DNA of 64,000 nt from NCBI GenBank assembly GCA_014058105.1, contig JACGCM010001245.1:2232001-2296000 (forward strand), written 5' to 3'. The stretch is from Kingdonia uniflora. Taxonomy: Eukaryota > Streptophyta > Magnoliopsida > Ranunculales > Circaeasteraceae. Of this stretch, positions 1 to 11,500 are shown piece by piece; position 1 is the first letter of the stretch; the number at the start of each line of letters is the position of its first letter. A model generated the notes under the pieces. That model made no database searches. It had not been told where the DNA came from and saw only the letters and a program-made list of their open reading frames with translations. The translations under genes were made by a program, and so were the position numbers.

Positions 1-1893
1 AAATATCAATACCAACAGCAACAGCAAGTAAAGGTTGAAAATTATATAGGTGATCAAAACCCTAAATGAAATCACAAATCACAAAGTATAACAAATCGAA
101 AACTATATTAGAGAGCATGTACAATTACAAACTAATACATAAAAGGAAGTTACATAAATTATACGCAATTAAGTAGATCACATAAATTATACGCAATTAA
201 GTAGATCAGATCTTCTAATTCTCTCTTTCTATATCCATCTATCCATGTATTATGTAACGTGGAATATTTCAGTTTCTTATGTACCTTTATAGCTATTGTC
301 GTATCCTTAACCAAATTCGGTGTTGTCTTCTCTGCCCCTCAATGGTTGCCCAGCCCTTGCAATCCAAATCTATCATAGACAGTTGATCTAAATGGTAGAG
401 AGTTGCTCTAATTTGCTCTCATCCAACACAGATGCACTTTGCAGACACAATCTGAAACAAAAAGTGCGAATAATTAATCCAGGGAAAGAAAAAAAGTTTG
501 GACTCATGAATACTATATTAAACTAAAGAGAATAATTGATAAGCACATATTATTGAGGCAAATACCAATGTCTGTGTCAGATCAATGAGGATCTAAACAA
601 TTTTCATACTAAGTAGATATCAATAGCAAGCTCAAATAACATTAAAGTTTAAACTACAAAGATTATAGGACATAAAGATTGGATTGAGGTCTAGTCTTGT
701 CATGCAAGCGAGAAAGCCTTACTACCATGTCGTGTGATATTTTAAGATGGTGAAATTTTCATAGCCCCCTAGATAATTTCTCATATAATTCATTTTAATG
801 TTCTGATCTTCAATTGCCCATCTCATAACATCTAACATAAGATTGCTTCATCTATATCAACCATGTAAACATAATGTACTTGAAGTCAATAATGAATCCT
901 TTATAGATGCTTCGGGAGTACCAATTCAGAGTTCAACCTTTCAGCATTTTCTAAACTTACAATGACCTACTAAATCATATCTCCTACGCTTATAGGAAAA
1001 TTTGGTTCAATAATTTCTTTGGAAAGTGTTCTAGCCTTTCAGGATATACAACTCAATTTGAAGATGGATACACAATTCAAGGTCAGTCCTAACAAAGATA
1101 CCTTTCCAAAAATGCTTGTAAAAAAAAAATGCCAGTTCGGATTGAGGGCACATTCAAAAATAATACAAAATTAAACGTCGAACAACTAATTAATGAGTAT
1201 ATGGGGAAAAGGATGATAATGATACCTTTTCTTTATTTGTAGTTATTTTAATAGAGCTTGGAACAGGAAAAAAAAAGTACATTAGTAATCAAGTGATTAG
1301 TTAATCATAATTAACTGAATAGAAAGACATAAGTAGAAAGATTTAGATATTTAACTAAAAGTACATTAGTAATAAGTATAAAGATTTAGATATTGGACCA
1401 TTGTTGCAAAGCTCAGAAACTTAGAAATTCATGCACCATTTAATGTAAAAGAAAAAAGTTTAGATATTAGACAAACACAATTCAGAAACAAAAAAAAAAT
1501 TACCTTCAAATCAGAATCTCATAAACCCCATTAAGATAGAGAGAGAGACCACCAATCCCAGAACTTGAACTCAACCTGATCCTGACCCAAGACCTGGAAT
1601 CGAGTGATATGCCATCAATCAATCAAATTCCCACAAAAAAGATATCAAATTCAGAATACCCACAAAACAGATTCCACAAAACACTTGAATACGAAGACTT
1701 CAAATCACTGATCGAATTCCACAAAACACTTGAATGATGCAACAGATTCCACGCTAAAACCCAAACAACATCAATTCATCCAAAATCAAGATAATTAAAT
1801 CAAAAACTATGAAATACCCAAATCATGAAAAACATATTTGATCAAAACCCATATTTCATAAAACACTAATTCGATCGAGAAAGAGAGGGAGGG
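1..1893 (-). other. Probable introns and 3' exons of the same minus-strand gene
   Basis: No long ORF is present. Several minus-strand splice-like junctions are visible: donors at about 1502 (GTAATT), 1224 (GTATCA) and 1100 (GTATCT), and an acceptor near 454 (TTTGTTTCAG) followed by about 250 bases that could be a terminal exon or 3' UTR. This is the pattern of an intron-rich gene with short exons, read by eye only. Confidence 0.25.
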
Positions 1894-1899
1894 GGTTAC

Positions 1900-2011
1900 C
1901 TATGATGATCAAGGAGAAGATGAAGAAAACAACGAGGATGGGGCGAAGGAGAATTAGAATCAGATAGTCCAAGTTTAAGGGAGATGAAGACGAAGACTCC
2001 ACAGATTCCAT
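1900..2011 (-). CDS. First coding exon of a spliced gene for a small membrane protein
   Basis: Read on the minus strand, an ATG at 2011 opens a 37-codon exon ending exactly at a good splice donor (GTAACC, 1894-1899). The peptide starts MESVESSSSSPLNLDY and continues with about 20 hydrophobic residues (LILILLRPILVVFFIF...), which reads as an N-terminal membrane anchor. Two intron-acceptor-like strings (GATTGCAG, GATTACAG) lie just upstream of the ATG, so a 5' UTR intron is possible. The CT-rich tract near 2225-2260 would suit a 5' leader. Possible later exons end at donors near 1502, 1224 and 1100, but I could not join them into one reading frame: the nearest acceptor gives an early stop. I do not recognise the family. 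It could also be a lncRNA with a chance ORF. Confidence 0.4.
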
Positions 2012-2529
2012 AGCTGTAATCGAAAATCAGAAATTAGTTGTTTCCCTCTTGAACCTTATCATAACTGCAATCGAAAACCACCAAAACCAGAAATCAAACC
2101 TAAAATCAAAGGAGGAGGTGAAGTAGGCCACCTTCAAATTGCTGACTTTTGTTGGGTTTTAATACGTGGGACTATACCTTGTTTCGCTGAGTTTTGTTGG
2201 GTTTCGTTTAGGAGAGAAAGCATGGAGGAAAGGGAGAGAGAGAGACGTGAGATTGAGACTTGAGGGCTTTAGATTAAAGTACATTTTTAGCCTTTCCCTT
2301 CCAATAGGTAAAAAGATCTCGTCCGTCCATCGTGCCCTGTCATTAAATCTCAGCCCCTCTTTGTCTTTCTCTTGTGGGTGAACTTGTCTATTTGAAAAAC
2401 ACCCTTCTTGGATAAGATATAGATGTATAACAAATAACAACATTGTGATAAGCCCATGACAAATAAAAAAAAAAACAAAAACAAATGAGAGATGATTAAT
2501 AACTGGATTCAACTACAAAGATACTACAA

Positions 2530-2907
2530 TCAACAAGTTTTGGCATTCTTGGCTCTTGGGACATCAACACCACCTTGGTTGCCATCACCACCAACATCCC
2601 CATTACTACCATCACCATAAAAGTCGTCACCATTATCAGAGTTGTCATTATCATCAGATTCACCATTTCTATTTATTTCATCAGAGTCCCCATCACTATC
2701 AGAGACACCATTATCATTAGAGTTACTATCCCCATCAGAGTCGGTGACCTCATCTCCATCAATTTCAACAGATTCATCATCCCCACTATTCTTTTCATCA
2801 GAGACATCATCACCAACAAAATCATCTGCGGGATAATCAAAATCTCTTTCTTCTTCATCTTCAGAGGTTGTATAATATTTGGTTGCTCTTAGACTATCAT
2901 TATCCAT
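2530..2907 (-). CDS. Very acidic Asp/Ser/Asn-rich small protein, hypothetical
   Basis: Single-exon ORF of 125 residues starting at an ATG at 2907 (MDNDSLRATKYYTTSEDEEE...) and ending KNAKTC before a stop. About a third of the residues are Asp or Glu, with runs of DGDS, NDNGD and EIDGDE. No signal peptide, membrane segment or catalytic motif is visible. A TATA box sits about 60 bases upstream, so transcription is plausible. The strong GAT-rich codon bias keeps other frames open too, so this could be a simple-sequence expansion rather than a selected gene. Acidic tails like this occur in transposon-encoded and chromatin proteins, but I cannot assign a family. The homology with MULE B begins only near 3230, so membership of MULE A is unproven. 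Confidence 0.4.
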   Translation of the reverse strand: MDNDSLRATKYYTTSEDEEERDFDYPADDFVGDDVSDEKNSGDDESVEIDGDEVTDSDGDSNSNDNGVSDSDGDSDEINRNGESDDNDNSDNGDDFYGDGSNGDVGGDGNQGGVDVPRAKNAKTC

Positions 2908-2965
2908 TATAGAAGATGATGACAAAGAGGTTGTATTATGATATATTTGGGGGTAATAATATAGG

Positions 2966-2974
2966 CTTTTATAG
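2966..2974 (-). promoter_or_regulatory. TATA box for the acidic ORF
   Basis: CTATAAAAG on the minus strand, about 60 bases upstream of the ATG at 2907, the usual plant spacing for a TATA box plus a short leader. Confidence 0.4.
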
Positions 2975-3399
2975 AGTTAGCTTGAGTTTTTAGGTTTAAA
3001 AAATATAATTAATACTTTTAAAAATACTTGTGTTTCCCATTAACCATAGTCAAACAAAATAAAATAAAATACCTGTAAATTTATTCCATACAAATTGATT
3101 CTATACATCATGCATTCTAATTGTGTTATTCCCCCATGCATAACATTATCATACTTGTACATCTTTCACACAAATATTTTAGAACAGGATGAGATTCTGA
3201 ACAAATGGCAACTATTGCATTAAAAGGTGACAAATACATCCAACTAGACAGACTACTTTCTGACTCCATTTTAACAAATAAAAAATATATCATATATGAA
3301 TGACAAAGAAAAAATAACAAATGATAAAGATTATATAAATGAATAAAATTCATAATTGTTTATAACTTTACAAATCTACATAAATTATACTTTACAACA

Positions 3400-4110
3400 A
3401 AATGGATATCAAAGTTTACAAATCTCCTTCGACTCAACTCCCAACCTTAATATGCCATAAGAAATTGTGTAAGGACATTCATCACCATCTATTAGATCTA
3501 GAAATCTCATCCCCCTTAGGATATTGTCCATAAAGACAAGCATATAAATCCCACAGTCATTACTATTTAGCTGTATTGGACACTCCCCAAAATGAGCTAC
3601 TCATCTAGAGTTAATACTATAAGTCTTTACCTCAGAACTAATAGGTGGCCTACGATCAGCAAAATCTATTCATAACAATATTTTTGGGAGGATCGTTGAT
3701 AGCTGATCATGAATATGCTGGTGTCCAAGAGATAACTTCATCTTCTTCTGTGCATTTGTAATTTTCACACCTACCAGTGAATCGTTGATTCATATTTTTC
3801 TTCCCATAAAAGACACAACACAAAGGACCCAGTGGTTGTCATTGAGATTCTAGGAAAGGAGTATTAATTTCAAATTTATCACATTCAAATCTCCTCGATC
3901 GAACCAACTCGAAACTGTATAATCCCATCGCATAGAAGTAATTTGTTCCCAAATTGATTTCTTCATTAATTCTATAACTTCTAGAGAGGACATAATATAA
4001 GTTCGGACACTGAAAGCCTTGCCTATAATTTGGCAGTAATAGAGATGTCAACACAATCTTTTCTTTAGTTGGGTGGGCACGATGTTGTAAATCAAAATAT
4101 TGAATCATGG
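3400..4110 (-). pseudogene. Ulp1-type (C48) cysteine protease core, MULE A copy
   Basis: Ulp1 proteases cleave SUMO from target proteins; copies captured by Mutator-like elements are known in plants (Kaonashi-type genes). On the minus strand the core motifs are readable in order: HWVLCVVSF (catalytic His, about 3830), an INDSL block holding the triad Asp, then PIQLNSNDCGIYMLVF with the oxyanion Gln and catalytic Cys (about 3540-3570), followed by FMDNILRGMRFLDLID. Upstream, 3839-4108 encodes the preceding domain (YFDLQHRAHPTKEK... to FECDKFEINT). Frameshifts near 3850 and in-frame stops after GRKI and near 3600 break it. All four active-site residues survive in this copy although the frame does not. 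Confidence 0.8.
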
Positions 4111-4539
4111 CTTTAATGTAAATATTAATGACCTACATAGGAAAAGGCAATAACAAATTATAAACCACAAATAATAAAGTTCAGAAATACAAATGACAAT
4201 AATGTCAAAACAAATGATAAAGTTCAAGGAAAACAACTTCTGTATAAAGAAATACCAAAGTGCAATAAAAAAATGATAAACAATTTGAAAACAAATGGTA
4301 GACTCTTAAACAAATAATAGTTTTATGAAAAAATGACGTATATGACAAGGATAACCCAATAAATGACAGAGGAAAATAAATAAATGATATAAATATCTCA
4401 TTGTCCAACCATTACTTTGGATGTAAGGTGTAGAGAGCGTTAAGGCAAATAGTTTTTTCACCTATCCTCCTATAGGTACTCGTGTTGCAGTCCTTAGCTT
4501 CAGGAGATAATTCATCCTTCCTCAGTGATCATAGTTGGC

Positions 4540-4790
4540 CCACCTAGTTTTTCTCATCCTGGGAGATGGGTCTTTTACTAAAAGACTCGAATAATATACT
4601 ATGAAGAAGCTTTTTTAGGTGACCATGCAATAGCTTCATTTGAATAATAAATTTCTTGGCTATGTTAGTAATATCTTCGTCAGTTAGTTTATGGCTCTTC
4701 TTTAAAGTGATATCCACTTCTGACTCTATTAAAACAAGTTGGAACAAATATGTCATGAAATAAGAAAATGAAATATAAATGTGCATATTA
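4540..4790 (-). pseudogene. Conserved segment of the MULE Ulp1 protein, upstream of the protease core
   Basis: Minus-strand segment ESEVDITLKKSHKLTDEDI... ending SKRPISQDEKN. The matching part of MULE B (about 39410-39620) encodes ESEVDVTLKKRHTLTDKDN... with RPISPNEEN. Similarity in one frame between diverged copies indicates former coding sequence, probably an exon just before the protease core. The ORF-internal hydrophobic stretch before ESEV is probably intron, since it is not conserved. Confidence 0.55.
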
Positions 4791-5201
4791 CATGAGAATG
4801 AGTAATAAGAAAATCTTATGATTCAGAATCTTGTTTAAAAGTACTTCATACATTGGTCTGGTCAACAACCATTTCTTTTATTATTTTCACAGGGTCTGCT
4901 TTTTTTATAAAGTTCCATCACCATCATCATTGCCTTCAACCACCTCTTCTTTGCTCTGTTCCTCGACAGATAAACCAGTTGTTTGATCTACACTAGTCTA
5001 TAAATAAATAAACTACAAATGATAAGAGTGATACAAGATAAGGTAAAATAAATATAAGGAAATGAGAAGTTACCAACAAACAAATGGTAAGATACCTAAT
5101 TAGCTTCATCAACATCTTCCTCTTGGTGAGAAGTTACTTCTGCAACCTCCATAATCTGTACAAAATAATGGTAAAGAAAAAATAAATTAAAAATGGAAAG
5201 G

Positions 5202-5206
5202 ATAGG
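5202..5206. repeat. Target site duplication of the Tat element, left copy (ATAGG)
   Basis: ATAGG here and again at 19660-19664. MULE B shows the uninterrupted site (GATAGGTGAT, about 40395), confirming the insertion point. Confidence 0.75.
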
Positions 5207-5784
5207 TGTAATGGCAAAAATTTGTAGCTCGATATGATAAGGAATTAGCTATCATACCAATAAACTTGTAATAATACACTAATATAAAGCAAGAATTAGA
5301 TATAAGTGTTTTTAGCGTGGAAAGCCTCTGAACAGGTAAGAAACCATGACCTCGTATAAAGGATTTTAGTAAAAGTATATTTATTGCTTGGAATGGATAT
5401 CTTTATTACAAGTTATCTCTAGAATATATAAATGTTTTTGATATTTTAAATAAGAAGTTTGAATAATTTTTCTGGTCCCTGTCTCTTCCGGAACTTTTCT
5501 TTTTTATAGGCTTCTCCAAAGCTCTTCATCGTGCTAGAACACGTTTTCCAAATGATGTGGTTAGTGGTAGTTGGCTGAATAACTGACGAGTTCATGGGGG
5601 ACAGGTGTCTTTGATTGAATAACGTTTTTCGGGATTAGTTCGACCCACATTCTTGAGTAGTTCGTAGGGCTAGTTAGAATGTTTGACTGAAGTATTAAGT
5701 ACTAAAATTGCGCGAGCCTTAGATGGAGGTAAATCGAGCTGTTTGAGTTCAATTATGGGAGAGATCGAGGGATAAGTCCTTATA
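5207..5784 (-). repeat. 3' LTR of the Tat element
   Basis: Starts TGTAATGGC on the plus strand and ends ...CCTTATA. Colinear with 19083-19659 over its full length with scattered substitutions. On the minus strand the LTR therefore begins TATAAGG rather than the usual TG, and ends in CA. A purine-rich tract on the minus strand (GAGAGGGGCAGAT, 5785-5797) abuts it, as expected for the polypurine tract that primes plus-strand synthesis. Confidence 0.88.
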
Positions 5785-6017
5785 ATCTGCCCCTCTCAAC
5801 CAAAGTTATGAGTGGCTTTGGTTGAAATAATTGTGTTAAAAGTTTGAAATTTAAAACGTAGCAATGATGGCATTTGACTGGTGGAAGTTACGTGATATTG
5901 GGATGTGACAGGTTTTAAATGATGATGCGAATGTATGTGACGGTTTGTGTTTGAATAGTCGCGTCTGTAATGAATGATGACGCTTGGGACAACGTACCTA
6001 CACAATAAATTTAGGGT

Positions 6018-6026
6018 TATATAAAG
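6018..6026 (+). promoter_or_regulatory. TATA box of the antisense transcription unit in the Tat element
   Basis: TATATAAAG on the plus strand, about 230 bases inside the 3' LTR boundary and about 54 bases before an ATG at 6080. It points into the antisense gene region, so the antisense gene appears to have its own promoter rather than relying on the LTR. Confidence 0.4.
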
Positions 6027-6079
6027 AGTACCTGTTGTAATTCTCTAGAACAATTCCTGCATGTCCAACTTTCTCTGAG

Positions 6080-6262
6080 ATGGTGAAAACTCGGAGTATG
6101 GTTTTTGAAGAGAGGATTGCGTCTGTAGCGCAGAGGCTGAAGTTGAAGTACTTTGGTGGTCGATCTTTGGAAATGGCGATCCCAACCCCTGTTCCCCCGA
6201 CGTACCAAGGCTTATCGGGAGAGGAAGCGGTGGAAGCTGAGGAAGATTTCTACTATAAGTAG
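6080..6262 (+). CDS. Small ORF downstream of the antisense TATA box
   Basis: Sixty codons starting MVKTRSMVFEERIASVAQ and ending EEDFYYK before a stop. It begins about 54 bases after a TATA box, and may be the first exon or a separate leader ORF of the antisense gene. No domain recognised. The composition (basic start, acidic end) looks protein-like but the length is too short to be sure. Confidence 0.3.
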   Translation: MVKTRSMVFEERIASVAQRLKLKYFGGRSLEMAIPTPVPPTYQGLSGEEAVEAEEDFYYK

Positions 6263-6269
6263 AGATTTT

Positions 6270-7880
6270 ATATCTTCATCTTGACAGGGGAGGAACGTTG
6301 GGCCTGTCTCCATACACTTACGAAAGACAGGGTTAGGAGTTCATATGCAGGGAAAGGCATATCTGTGGGGCAGATATGCTAAATTCTTGTGCTGCCATCA
6401 ATTCTAAGGTTTTACCCTCTTCATCTCTACCAACTCTTCGGTGGTGGTGGTTATAAAAGAGGCAGTGATGGCAGTGGAGGAGGAGAATGAGAAGGGGGAT
6501 CCTGCTGACGCATTTCCATCGTGCTTTTACGCTCAAAAGACCTTTCATCTTGTTTTGTGGGTGCCAACAATGAGTCTACTGCTTGCATAGTTCGCGCTTG
6601 GAGTTCGACTGGGCTTCAACCGAGCCATGTGAGGGAAGAACTTTGTTGGTTCCAATGTCTTCTTTGCATCAGGGAAAAAAATCACTGAAGTAAGAAGAGC
6701 TGGAAAACATGATACCTCGTCATGCCTGAATGACCTATAACTTTTAACAAACAGGGAAAACTTGTTATCTGTAAAACACCTAGAGTTTGGTGTTGGACGG
6801 ATAACATTTTGTTGTATTCCTGTGTAAAAATTTGTTATCTGTAAACATATGTAATATCTTTGATATGAATAAAAGTTGATTTTTATAAAACTGTGTATAT
6901 ATAAACTTCTTGAATCGACCTGAATTGTGTTGTGTGTTAGTTGAATAACTGTTGATAAGTGATGAAATAATGTTGCAATGCTGTTCAAACTGAGATGAAT
7001 ATGCGCTGTCAATATCGTGCTGATATAAATGATTTATTTTTAACAGGCGAGGGATAGAAATTATAGGAAATATATAAACTCGAGCTGTGATAGGTCGAAA
7101 GGGGGAATACCCATGGCAGCGTAAGGTTGAATACATTGGTTATTTTGTATCACTGGTGAGGGGATAAGTTTGAATAATTGATCTTAAGATTTGGGGTTTC
7201 TATTACGAGATAAAAGATAAAAATTACGTATTTTGAGTGGAAAGTTAGTGAGAAACGTATAAATATGGGTATGATGAAAGAAAAATGGAGGAGAAATTGA
7301 GGATGGTACGGCTCGATCTTAGAGGATTCGTGCTGCGTAGAAGGATAATTGCCTATAAAGATTACCGAAGTTAGTAAAAGGATCTTTGGTTCGGCTGGTT
7401 AAGATGTTAAACTATGGGGAAGGAATGTGAGATCGAGGGCTCAGATGGAAAGAGCAAGGAGTATGTTTGTTAATTTTCTGATGCGTGATTGTGAGAGAAT
7501 AGGCAGATTGAGAAAAGTTGGCTAGTTTGATTACTGAAGTTGAAATTGAATTCGACAATCTAAGGATCGACGAATAATGTGATTGGATGATGTTTGTTTA
7601 GGTTACCAAGGTTGTGATGAATGTTGTGTTAAGTGTGTTTTAAGAATAATATAAATTTTGTGAATGTAACAGAAATAATATAAGTCAATCGGATCCTCTG
7701 TAGGAGCAAATCTGTTTTGAGACTGTTTTAGCAAACATTTTGAATAAATTTAAACATTTGTATAATTTAGAAAATGATGTCAATCACTATAAGTATGATA
7801 AACAAGGACTGAGAAACAAAAATATGAAAATATCGAAGCTTCTAGTTTTGTTTTGTATGCAAAAGGAAATAGAGCTCTGA
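6270..7880. other. Tat element, no clear gene
   Basis: Non-LTR part of the retrotransposon between the short ORF and the antisense gene body. Stops occur in all frames; the open minus-strand frames at 6545-7136 do not resemble known domains. It may be an intron or 5' region of the antisense unit. Confidence 0.4.
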
Positions 7881-7889
7881 CATCGTACA

Positions 7890-8264
7890 ATGAGAGTCAT
7901 CATGAGTGAGGGAAGCTCAGGAAAAGGTATGAAAATAGGGAGAAAAAATATGTTAAAAAATAAGGGGAGTTGTAATGATAGAAAGCTGGTTTTATTGAAA
8001 AGGTATAAAGCGTCTGACATGGAAAGTGGAAATGACGCCTCAGTTCCGGAATCAAGGACAGTTCGTGCGAGGAGCAATAAATGTCAGCCGCATGAAAGAG
8101 AAAGGATAAATAGTTATTCTTCATCTCCAAACAAACGTTTTATCACAAAAAACTTGGAGAGCACTCAGAGAGAAAGGCAAAAAATTAAAGGATTCGATAA
8201 AGAGTTATCCGAAGACGATAAACGGTTGAAGAGGGCAAAAGATTCTGGATATCATAGGTGGTAA
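7890..8264 (+). CDS. Basic ORF in the antisense region of the Tat element
   Basis: 124 codons, rich in Lys, Arg and Ser (MRVIMSEGSSGKGMKIGRKN... ending AKDSGYHRW). No known domain. It lies just upstream of the main antisense exon and in the same direction, so it may be an upstream exon. Its charge pattern is consistent with a nuclear or nucleic-acid-binding tail, but that is inference. Confidence 0.3.
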   Translation: MRVIMSEGSSGKGMKIGRKNMLKNKGSCNDRKLVLLKRYKASDMESGNDASVPESRTVRARSNKCQPHERERINSYSSSPNKRFITKNLESTQRERQKIKGFDKELSEDDKRLKRAKDSGYHRW

Positions 8265-8402
8265 TACAGCAGCGTTGTGAGAGGGAAGCTTGACTCTACT
8301 GCCGATTCTCATTCGGATATTGAAGGTTACTAAAGATGTATGCAATATATGTTAACGTATTTCTATACGTTAAAGATATATGTTATACATGAATGATTGA
8401 TC

Positions 8403-8414
8403 AGATATATATAT

Positions 8415-8451
<37 letters not shown>

Positions 8452-8458
8452 CATACAT
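8403..8458. repeat. (AT)n microsatellite
   Basis: About 50 bases of near-perfect AT dinucleotide ending in a short (ACAT)n run, inside the Tat element. Confidence 0.9.
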
Positions 8459-8550
8459 GGAAATATGATAAATACCTTAACCTGTATGTAGATCGAGCAT
8501 GAGAGGGATCTGTTTAGGTCGAAAACGTGCCTGTAAAATCTATTTTTAAG

Positions 8551-11500
8551 ATGGGTATGTCGTCCGTTAATGAGGTTTCAACCTCTAGTCGGACGAATGA
8601 GTCTGATAACGAAGGGGAAGGAGGATTGGAACAATTCCCAGGTTTCCCTGGTCAGTTGTTGTCTTATCCTCCGGGTTCTGATGCCTTTAGAGAGTTTTAT
8701 AAAGCCAAGGCGGCTGTAGGTAGGAAGTGGGATAAATGCGTAGAGTTTGCCGGTATGCAGTTTAGGGGTTGTACGGTAGCGGAGGGGGAAGAATATTTTT
8801 TTCTGTTGGCAGATTTGGAAGCAGAAAAACGAGATAGGGGTATAGATGAATCGATCTCGTTAGAGTATTTTGATGGGGATGTCTGGAGTGAACTCTCAGA
8901 GAGTTTTCTGCATTACCTATCTCAATTAGAGTATGGGTTGAGCCTTCTCGACACAAACTTGGCGAAGGGGATTATAAATGCAATTGGGGCATGTCCTACT
9001 CAAATGAACGAGAACATGTGGGAGGTAATAACTGTGTCTGACCATCTGAATAAAATATGGGAAAGGGAGGAAAAAGTGAGGAGGATAACCCCTGAGGGCG
9101 TTCTGCAGTTTTATGGGGTAAAGAATTTTAAGCCAGTGGGGGGTCATATTTCTATACGAGCACAACTTGGCGTCGCTTTTTCAATCTTAATTCAGCAGGT
9201 CAAACCTGGAATGACAACATCATATGAGTGGAGGGTAATTGCCTTTAAAGATATGATGAAGAACCTTTGGACCTTCGATTTAGATCTGTAAAGCAAAGTA
9301 AGTATAAACATGCATAAATCAAATTATTGTTATGTTTTGTTAACAACTATAATTGATAGTAAAATGTGTTATTGTAGGTGTGAAGTCTACAGTGGAAAGG
9401 AAAGAATCCCTGTTGGACGAAGTTACGGAGGAGGTGACTGAACTGGAACTCGTTTTGGAGGAACTCGGCCAGAGTAGAAAGAAGAGAGTTGACAGTAGGC
9501 CGAACAAGGTTCGAAAGGCTTAGTCTACTAGGTCGATGACGGGGATCGATGAAGGAAAAAGGCCAGTCTGCAGTGAGGGGGATCAAACTAATTTGTCCAG
9601 GACTCTTGGAACTGGAAGTTTGGCTCAGCTAAATCCTGTCAAGCCGAGCAAAGTAGCTTAGCTATTTCCAAAAAAACGGACGCTAAAGACTCTCCTAGCC
9701 TCTGGTACCATTGGAAGTGGTGAGGTCACGAAAGATAAGAGGATGAGGGTTGAACCCACAGGGGAGTCAAGAGAGAAGGTTGCCGAGGGGCGATCTGTTT
9801 CAGTGGACAACCTCAAAGAGGTCGAGGAAAGGACTAGGTTTGCAATTCTCCAAGGAGAGGAAGATACGAACCAGATGGTAAGTTTATATTATTAGAAATA
9901 AATGTTTAATATACTACGAGCTAATAACTAAGATCGATATAATTTTTGCAGGTTGTTCGTCTTGTCAAGGGGATGTGGTTTGGTATTGAAGAAGAAAAAT
10001 CCGAGCTAGAGAAAGACCTAGCTCGAGCCAGGACTGAAGCCATGAAGGAAGTCAGGCAACTGAAGGCCTCTCACATCGTAGTGATCGGTCAGCTATAGGT
10101 CGAGGCAAAGGCTAATCTAGACAAAATAGTTGAGGAGTGTGGCAGGCTAGGTCGTCACTTGATGGTGAAGGACTATTCTGAGGAGGAGGTGGATGCCATT
10201 AAGGCTGACACCTATGTTGAGGTGGAAAATGAAGAGGCGGAAGTGGCGAGAGTCATGGATGGTCTGGATGGTGTCTCCCGCCAGACAGTGCTTGATAACC
10301 AAGGGGATGATGTCGAGCTCCCAAAAGGTAGGAGTGAGAATGTAGGGTAGACATGTGTTTTGTATAAATACTTATAAGTTGCTTGAATTCTGCGTGAGGA
10401 CAAAACTTTTGTAGATTGACTTTGTTTATAAACGACTTGTAGGAAGTTAGAGAGATGAGTCTTAGGATAAACGACCTAGAGTCTGAACTTGCCAGTGAAA
10501 GAGAGACCTAAAAATCCTTGCAGATTGCGCAAACGGAGCTGTAGGTTAGATCGGAATAGGTTTTTTTACTTGCATGTTAAACCAATGTTAAGTTATCTAG
10601 TCAACATGATAGAAATGTATGGCAAAAATCTAACGTTATTAATACGGAATAATATATCCAAAGTGAATACCTTGTATGCCGTTAGAAGATTTATGTATGG
10701 TTCATCTGAGAATGGAGTCCAAACTTTTAGTCTAAAAGTACTTGGAAGAAGATGTTTAGAATTCACATAGTCTCTTAGAAATGTAGTATGTATATATTAG
10801 AATTATATTTCCTGAATTGAACTGTACTAAAACTTGTTATATTTCCCAAGTTGAATTAGATTCATCTCGCGCACGTGAGGACCACGTACTCATGTACAAT
10901 CGGGAATTTGTGGAGTAGTTCGATAGGATGAAGGAGGCGAAAGAGAACAGAGAGGATCAATACCTAAAAGCGCATTTCAGGCTTGAGAACTTGAATCAGG
11001 CCGTTTCTGACCTGAATCTTCAGGTCGAAAAGAAAAATTTTGAGATTAAGAAGGGATAAGAAGGGTTATTCAAGGCAATAGAACGTGCCGAGAAACTTCA
11101 ACGTCAGGTCGACGCGTTGGCTACAAAGGGTAAGCAGGCCGACGCGGCTCAATACCATATTCATGCGCTGGAACAAACAGATGAACGATCTCGATTTGAT
11201 CTTCAAAGATGTAGGAACGAGCTAGAGCAAATGGGACAAAAATTTGTTGAAAAGGACGACGAGCTGAGGATAGCTCGAGAAAATCTATCCGCTCTAGAGG
11301 CCACAGAGGAACATTTTCCAAAAGCCTTCTCTGCCAAGGATATGGAATTCTGAGAGATGCAGTAAAGGTGCGACGACTTATACGAGAGAGTTACACGACT
11401 TAAAGCCGAAAAGGGCCAAGCCATTGCTCGTTCCAAGAAAGTCGAGGCTTGAGAGCGTTCAGGGAGAAGTGGGACTGAGGTTAAGGCTCATTTAGTTTAA

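Noticed and set aside
2159..2512. 117-codon minus-strand ORF with a hydrophobic start
   Set aside because: It covers a promoter/leader-like CT-rich region of the neighbouring gene, shows no domain and no conservation, and overlaps another open frame on the plus strand.
2575..2892. Overlapping frames on both strands opposite the acidic ORF
   Set aside because: They are shadows caused by the repetitive GAT/ATC codon pattern; the peptides are simple Ile/Thr or Ser runs.
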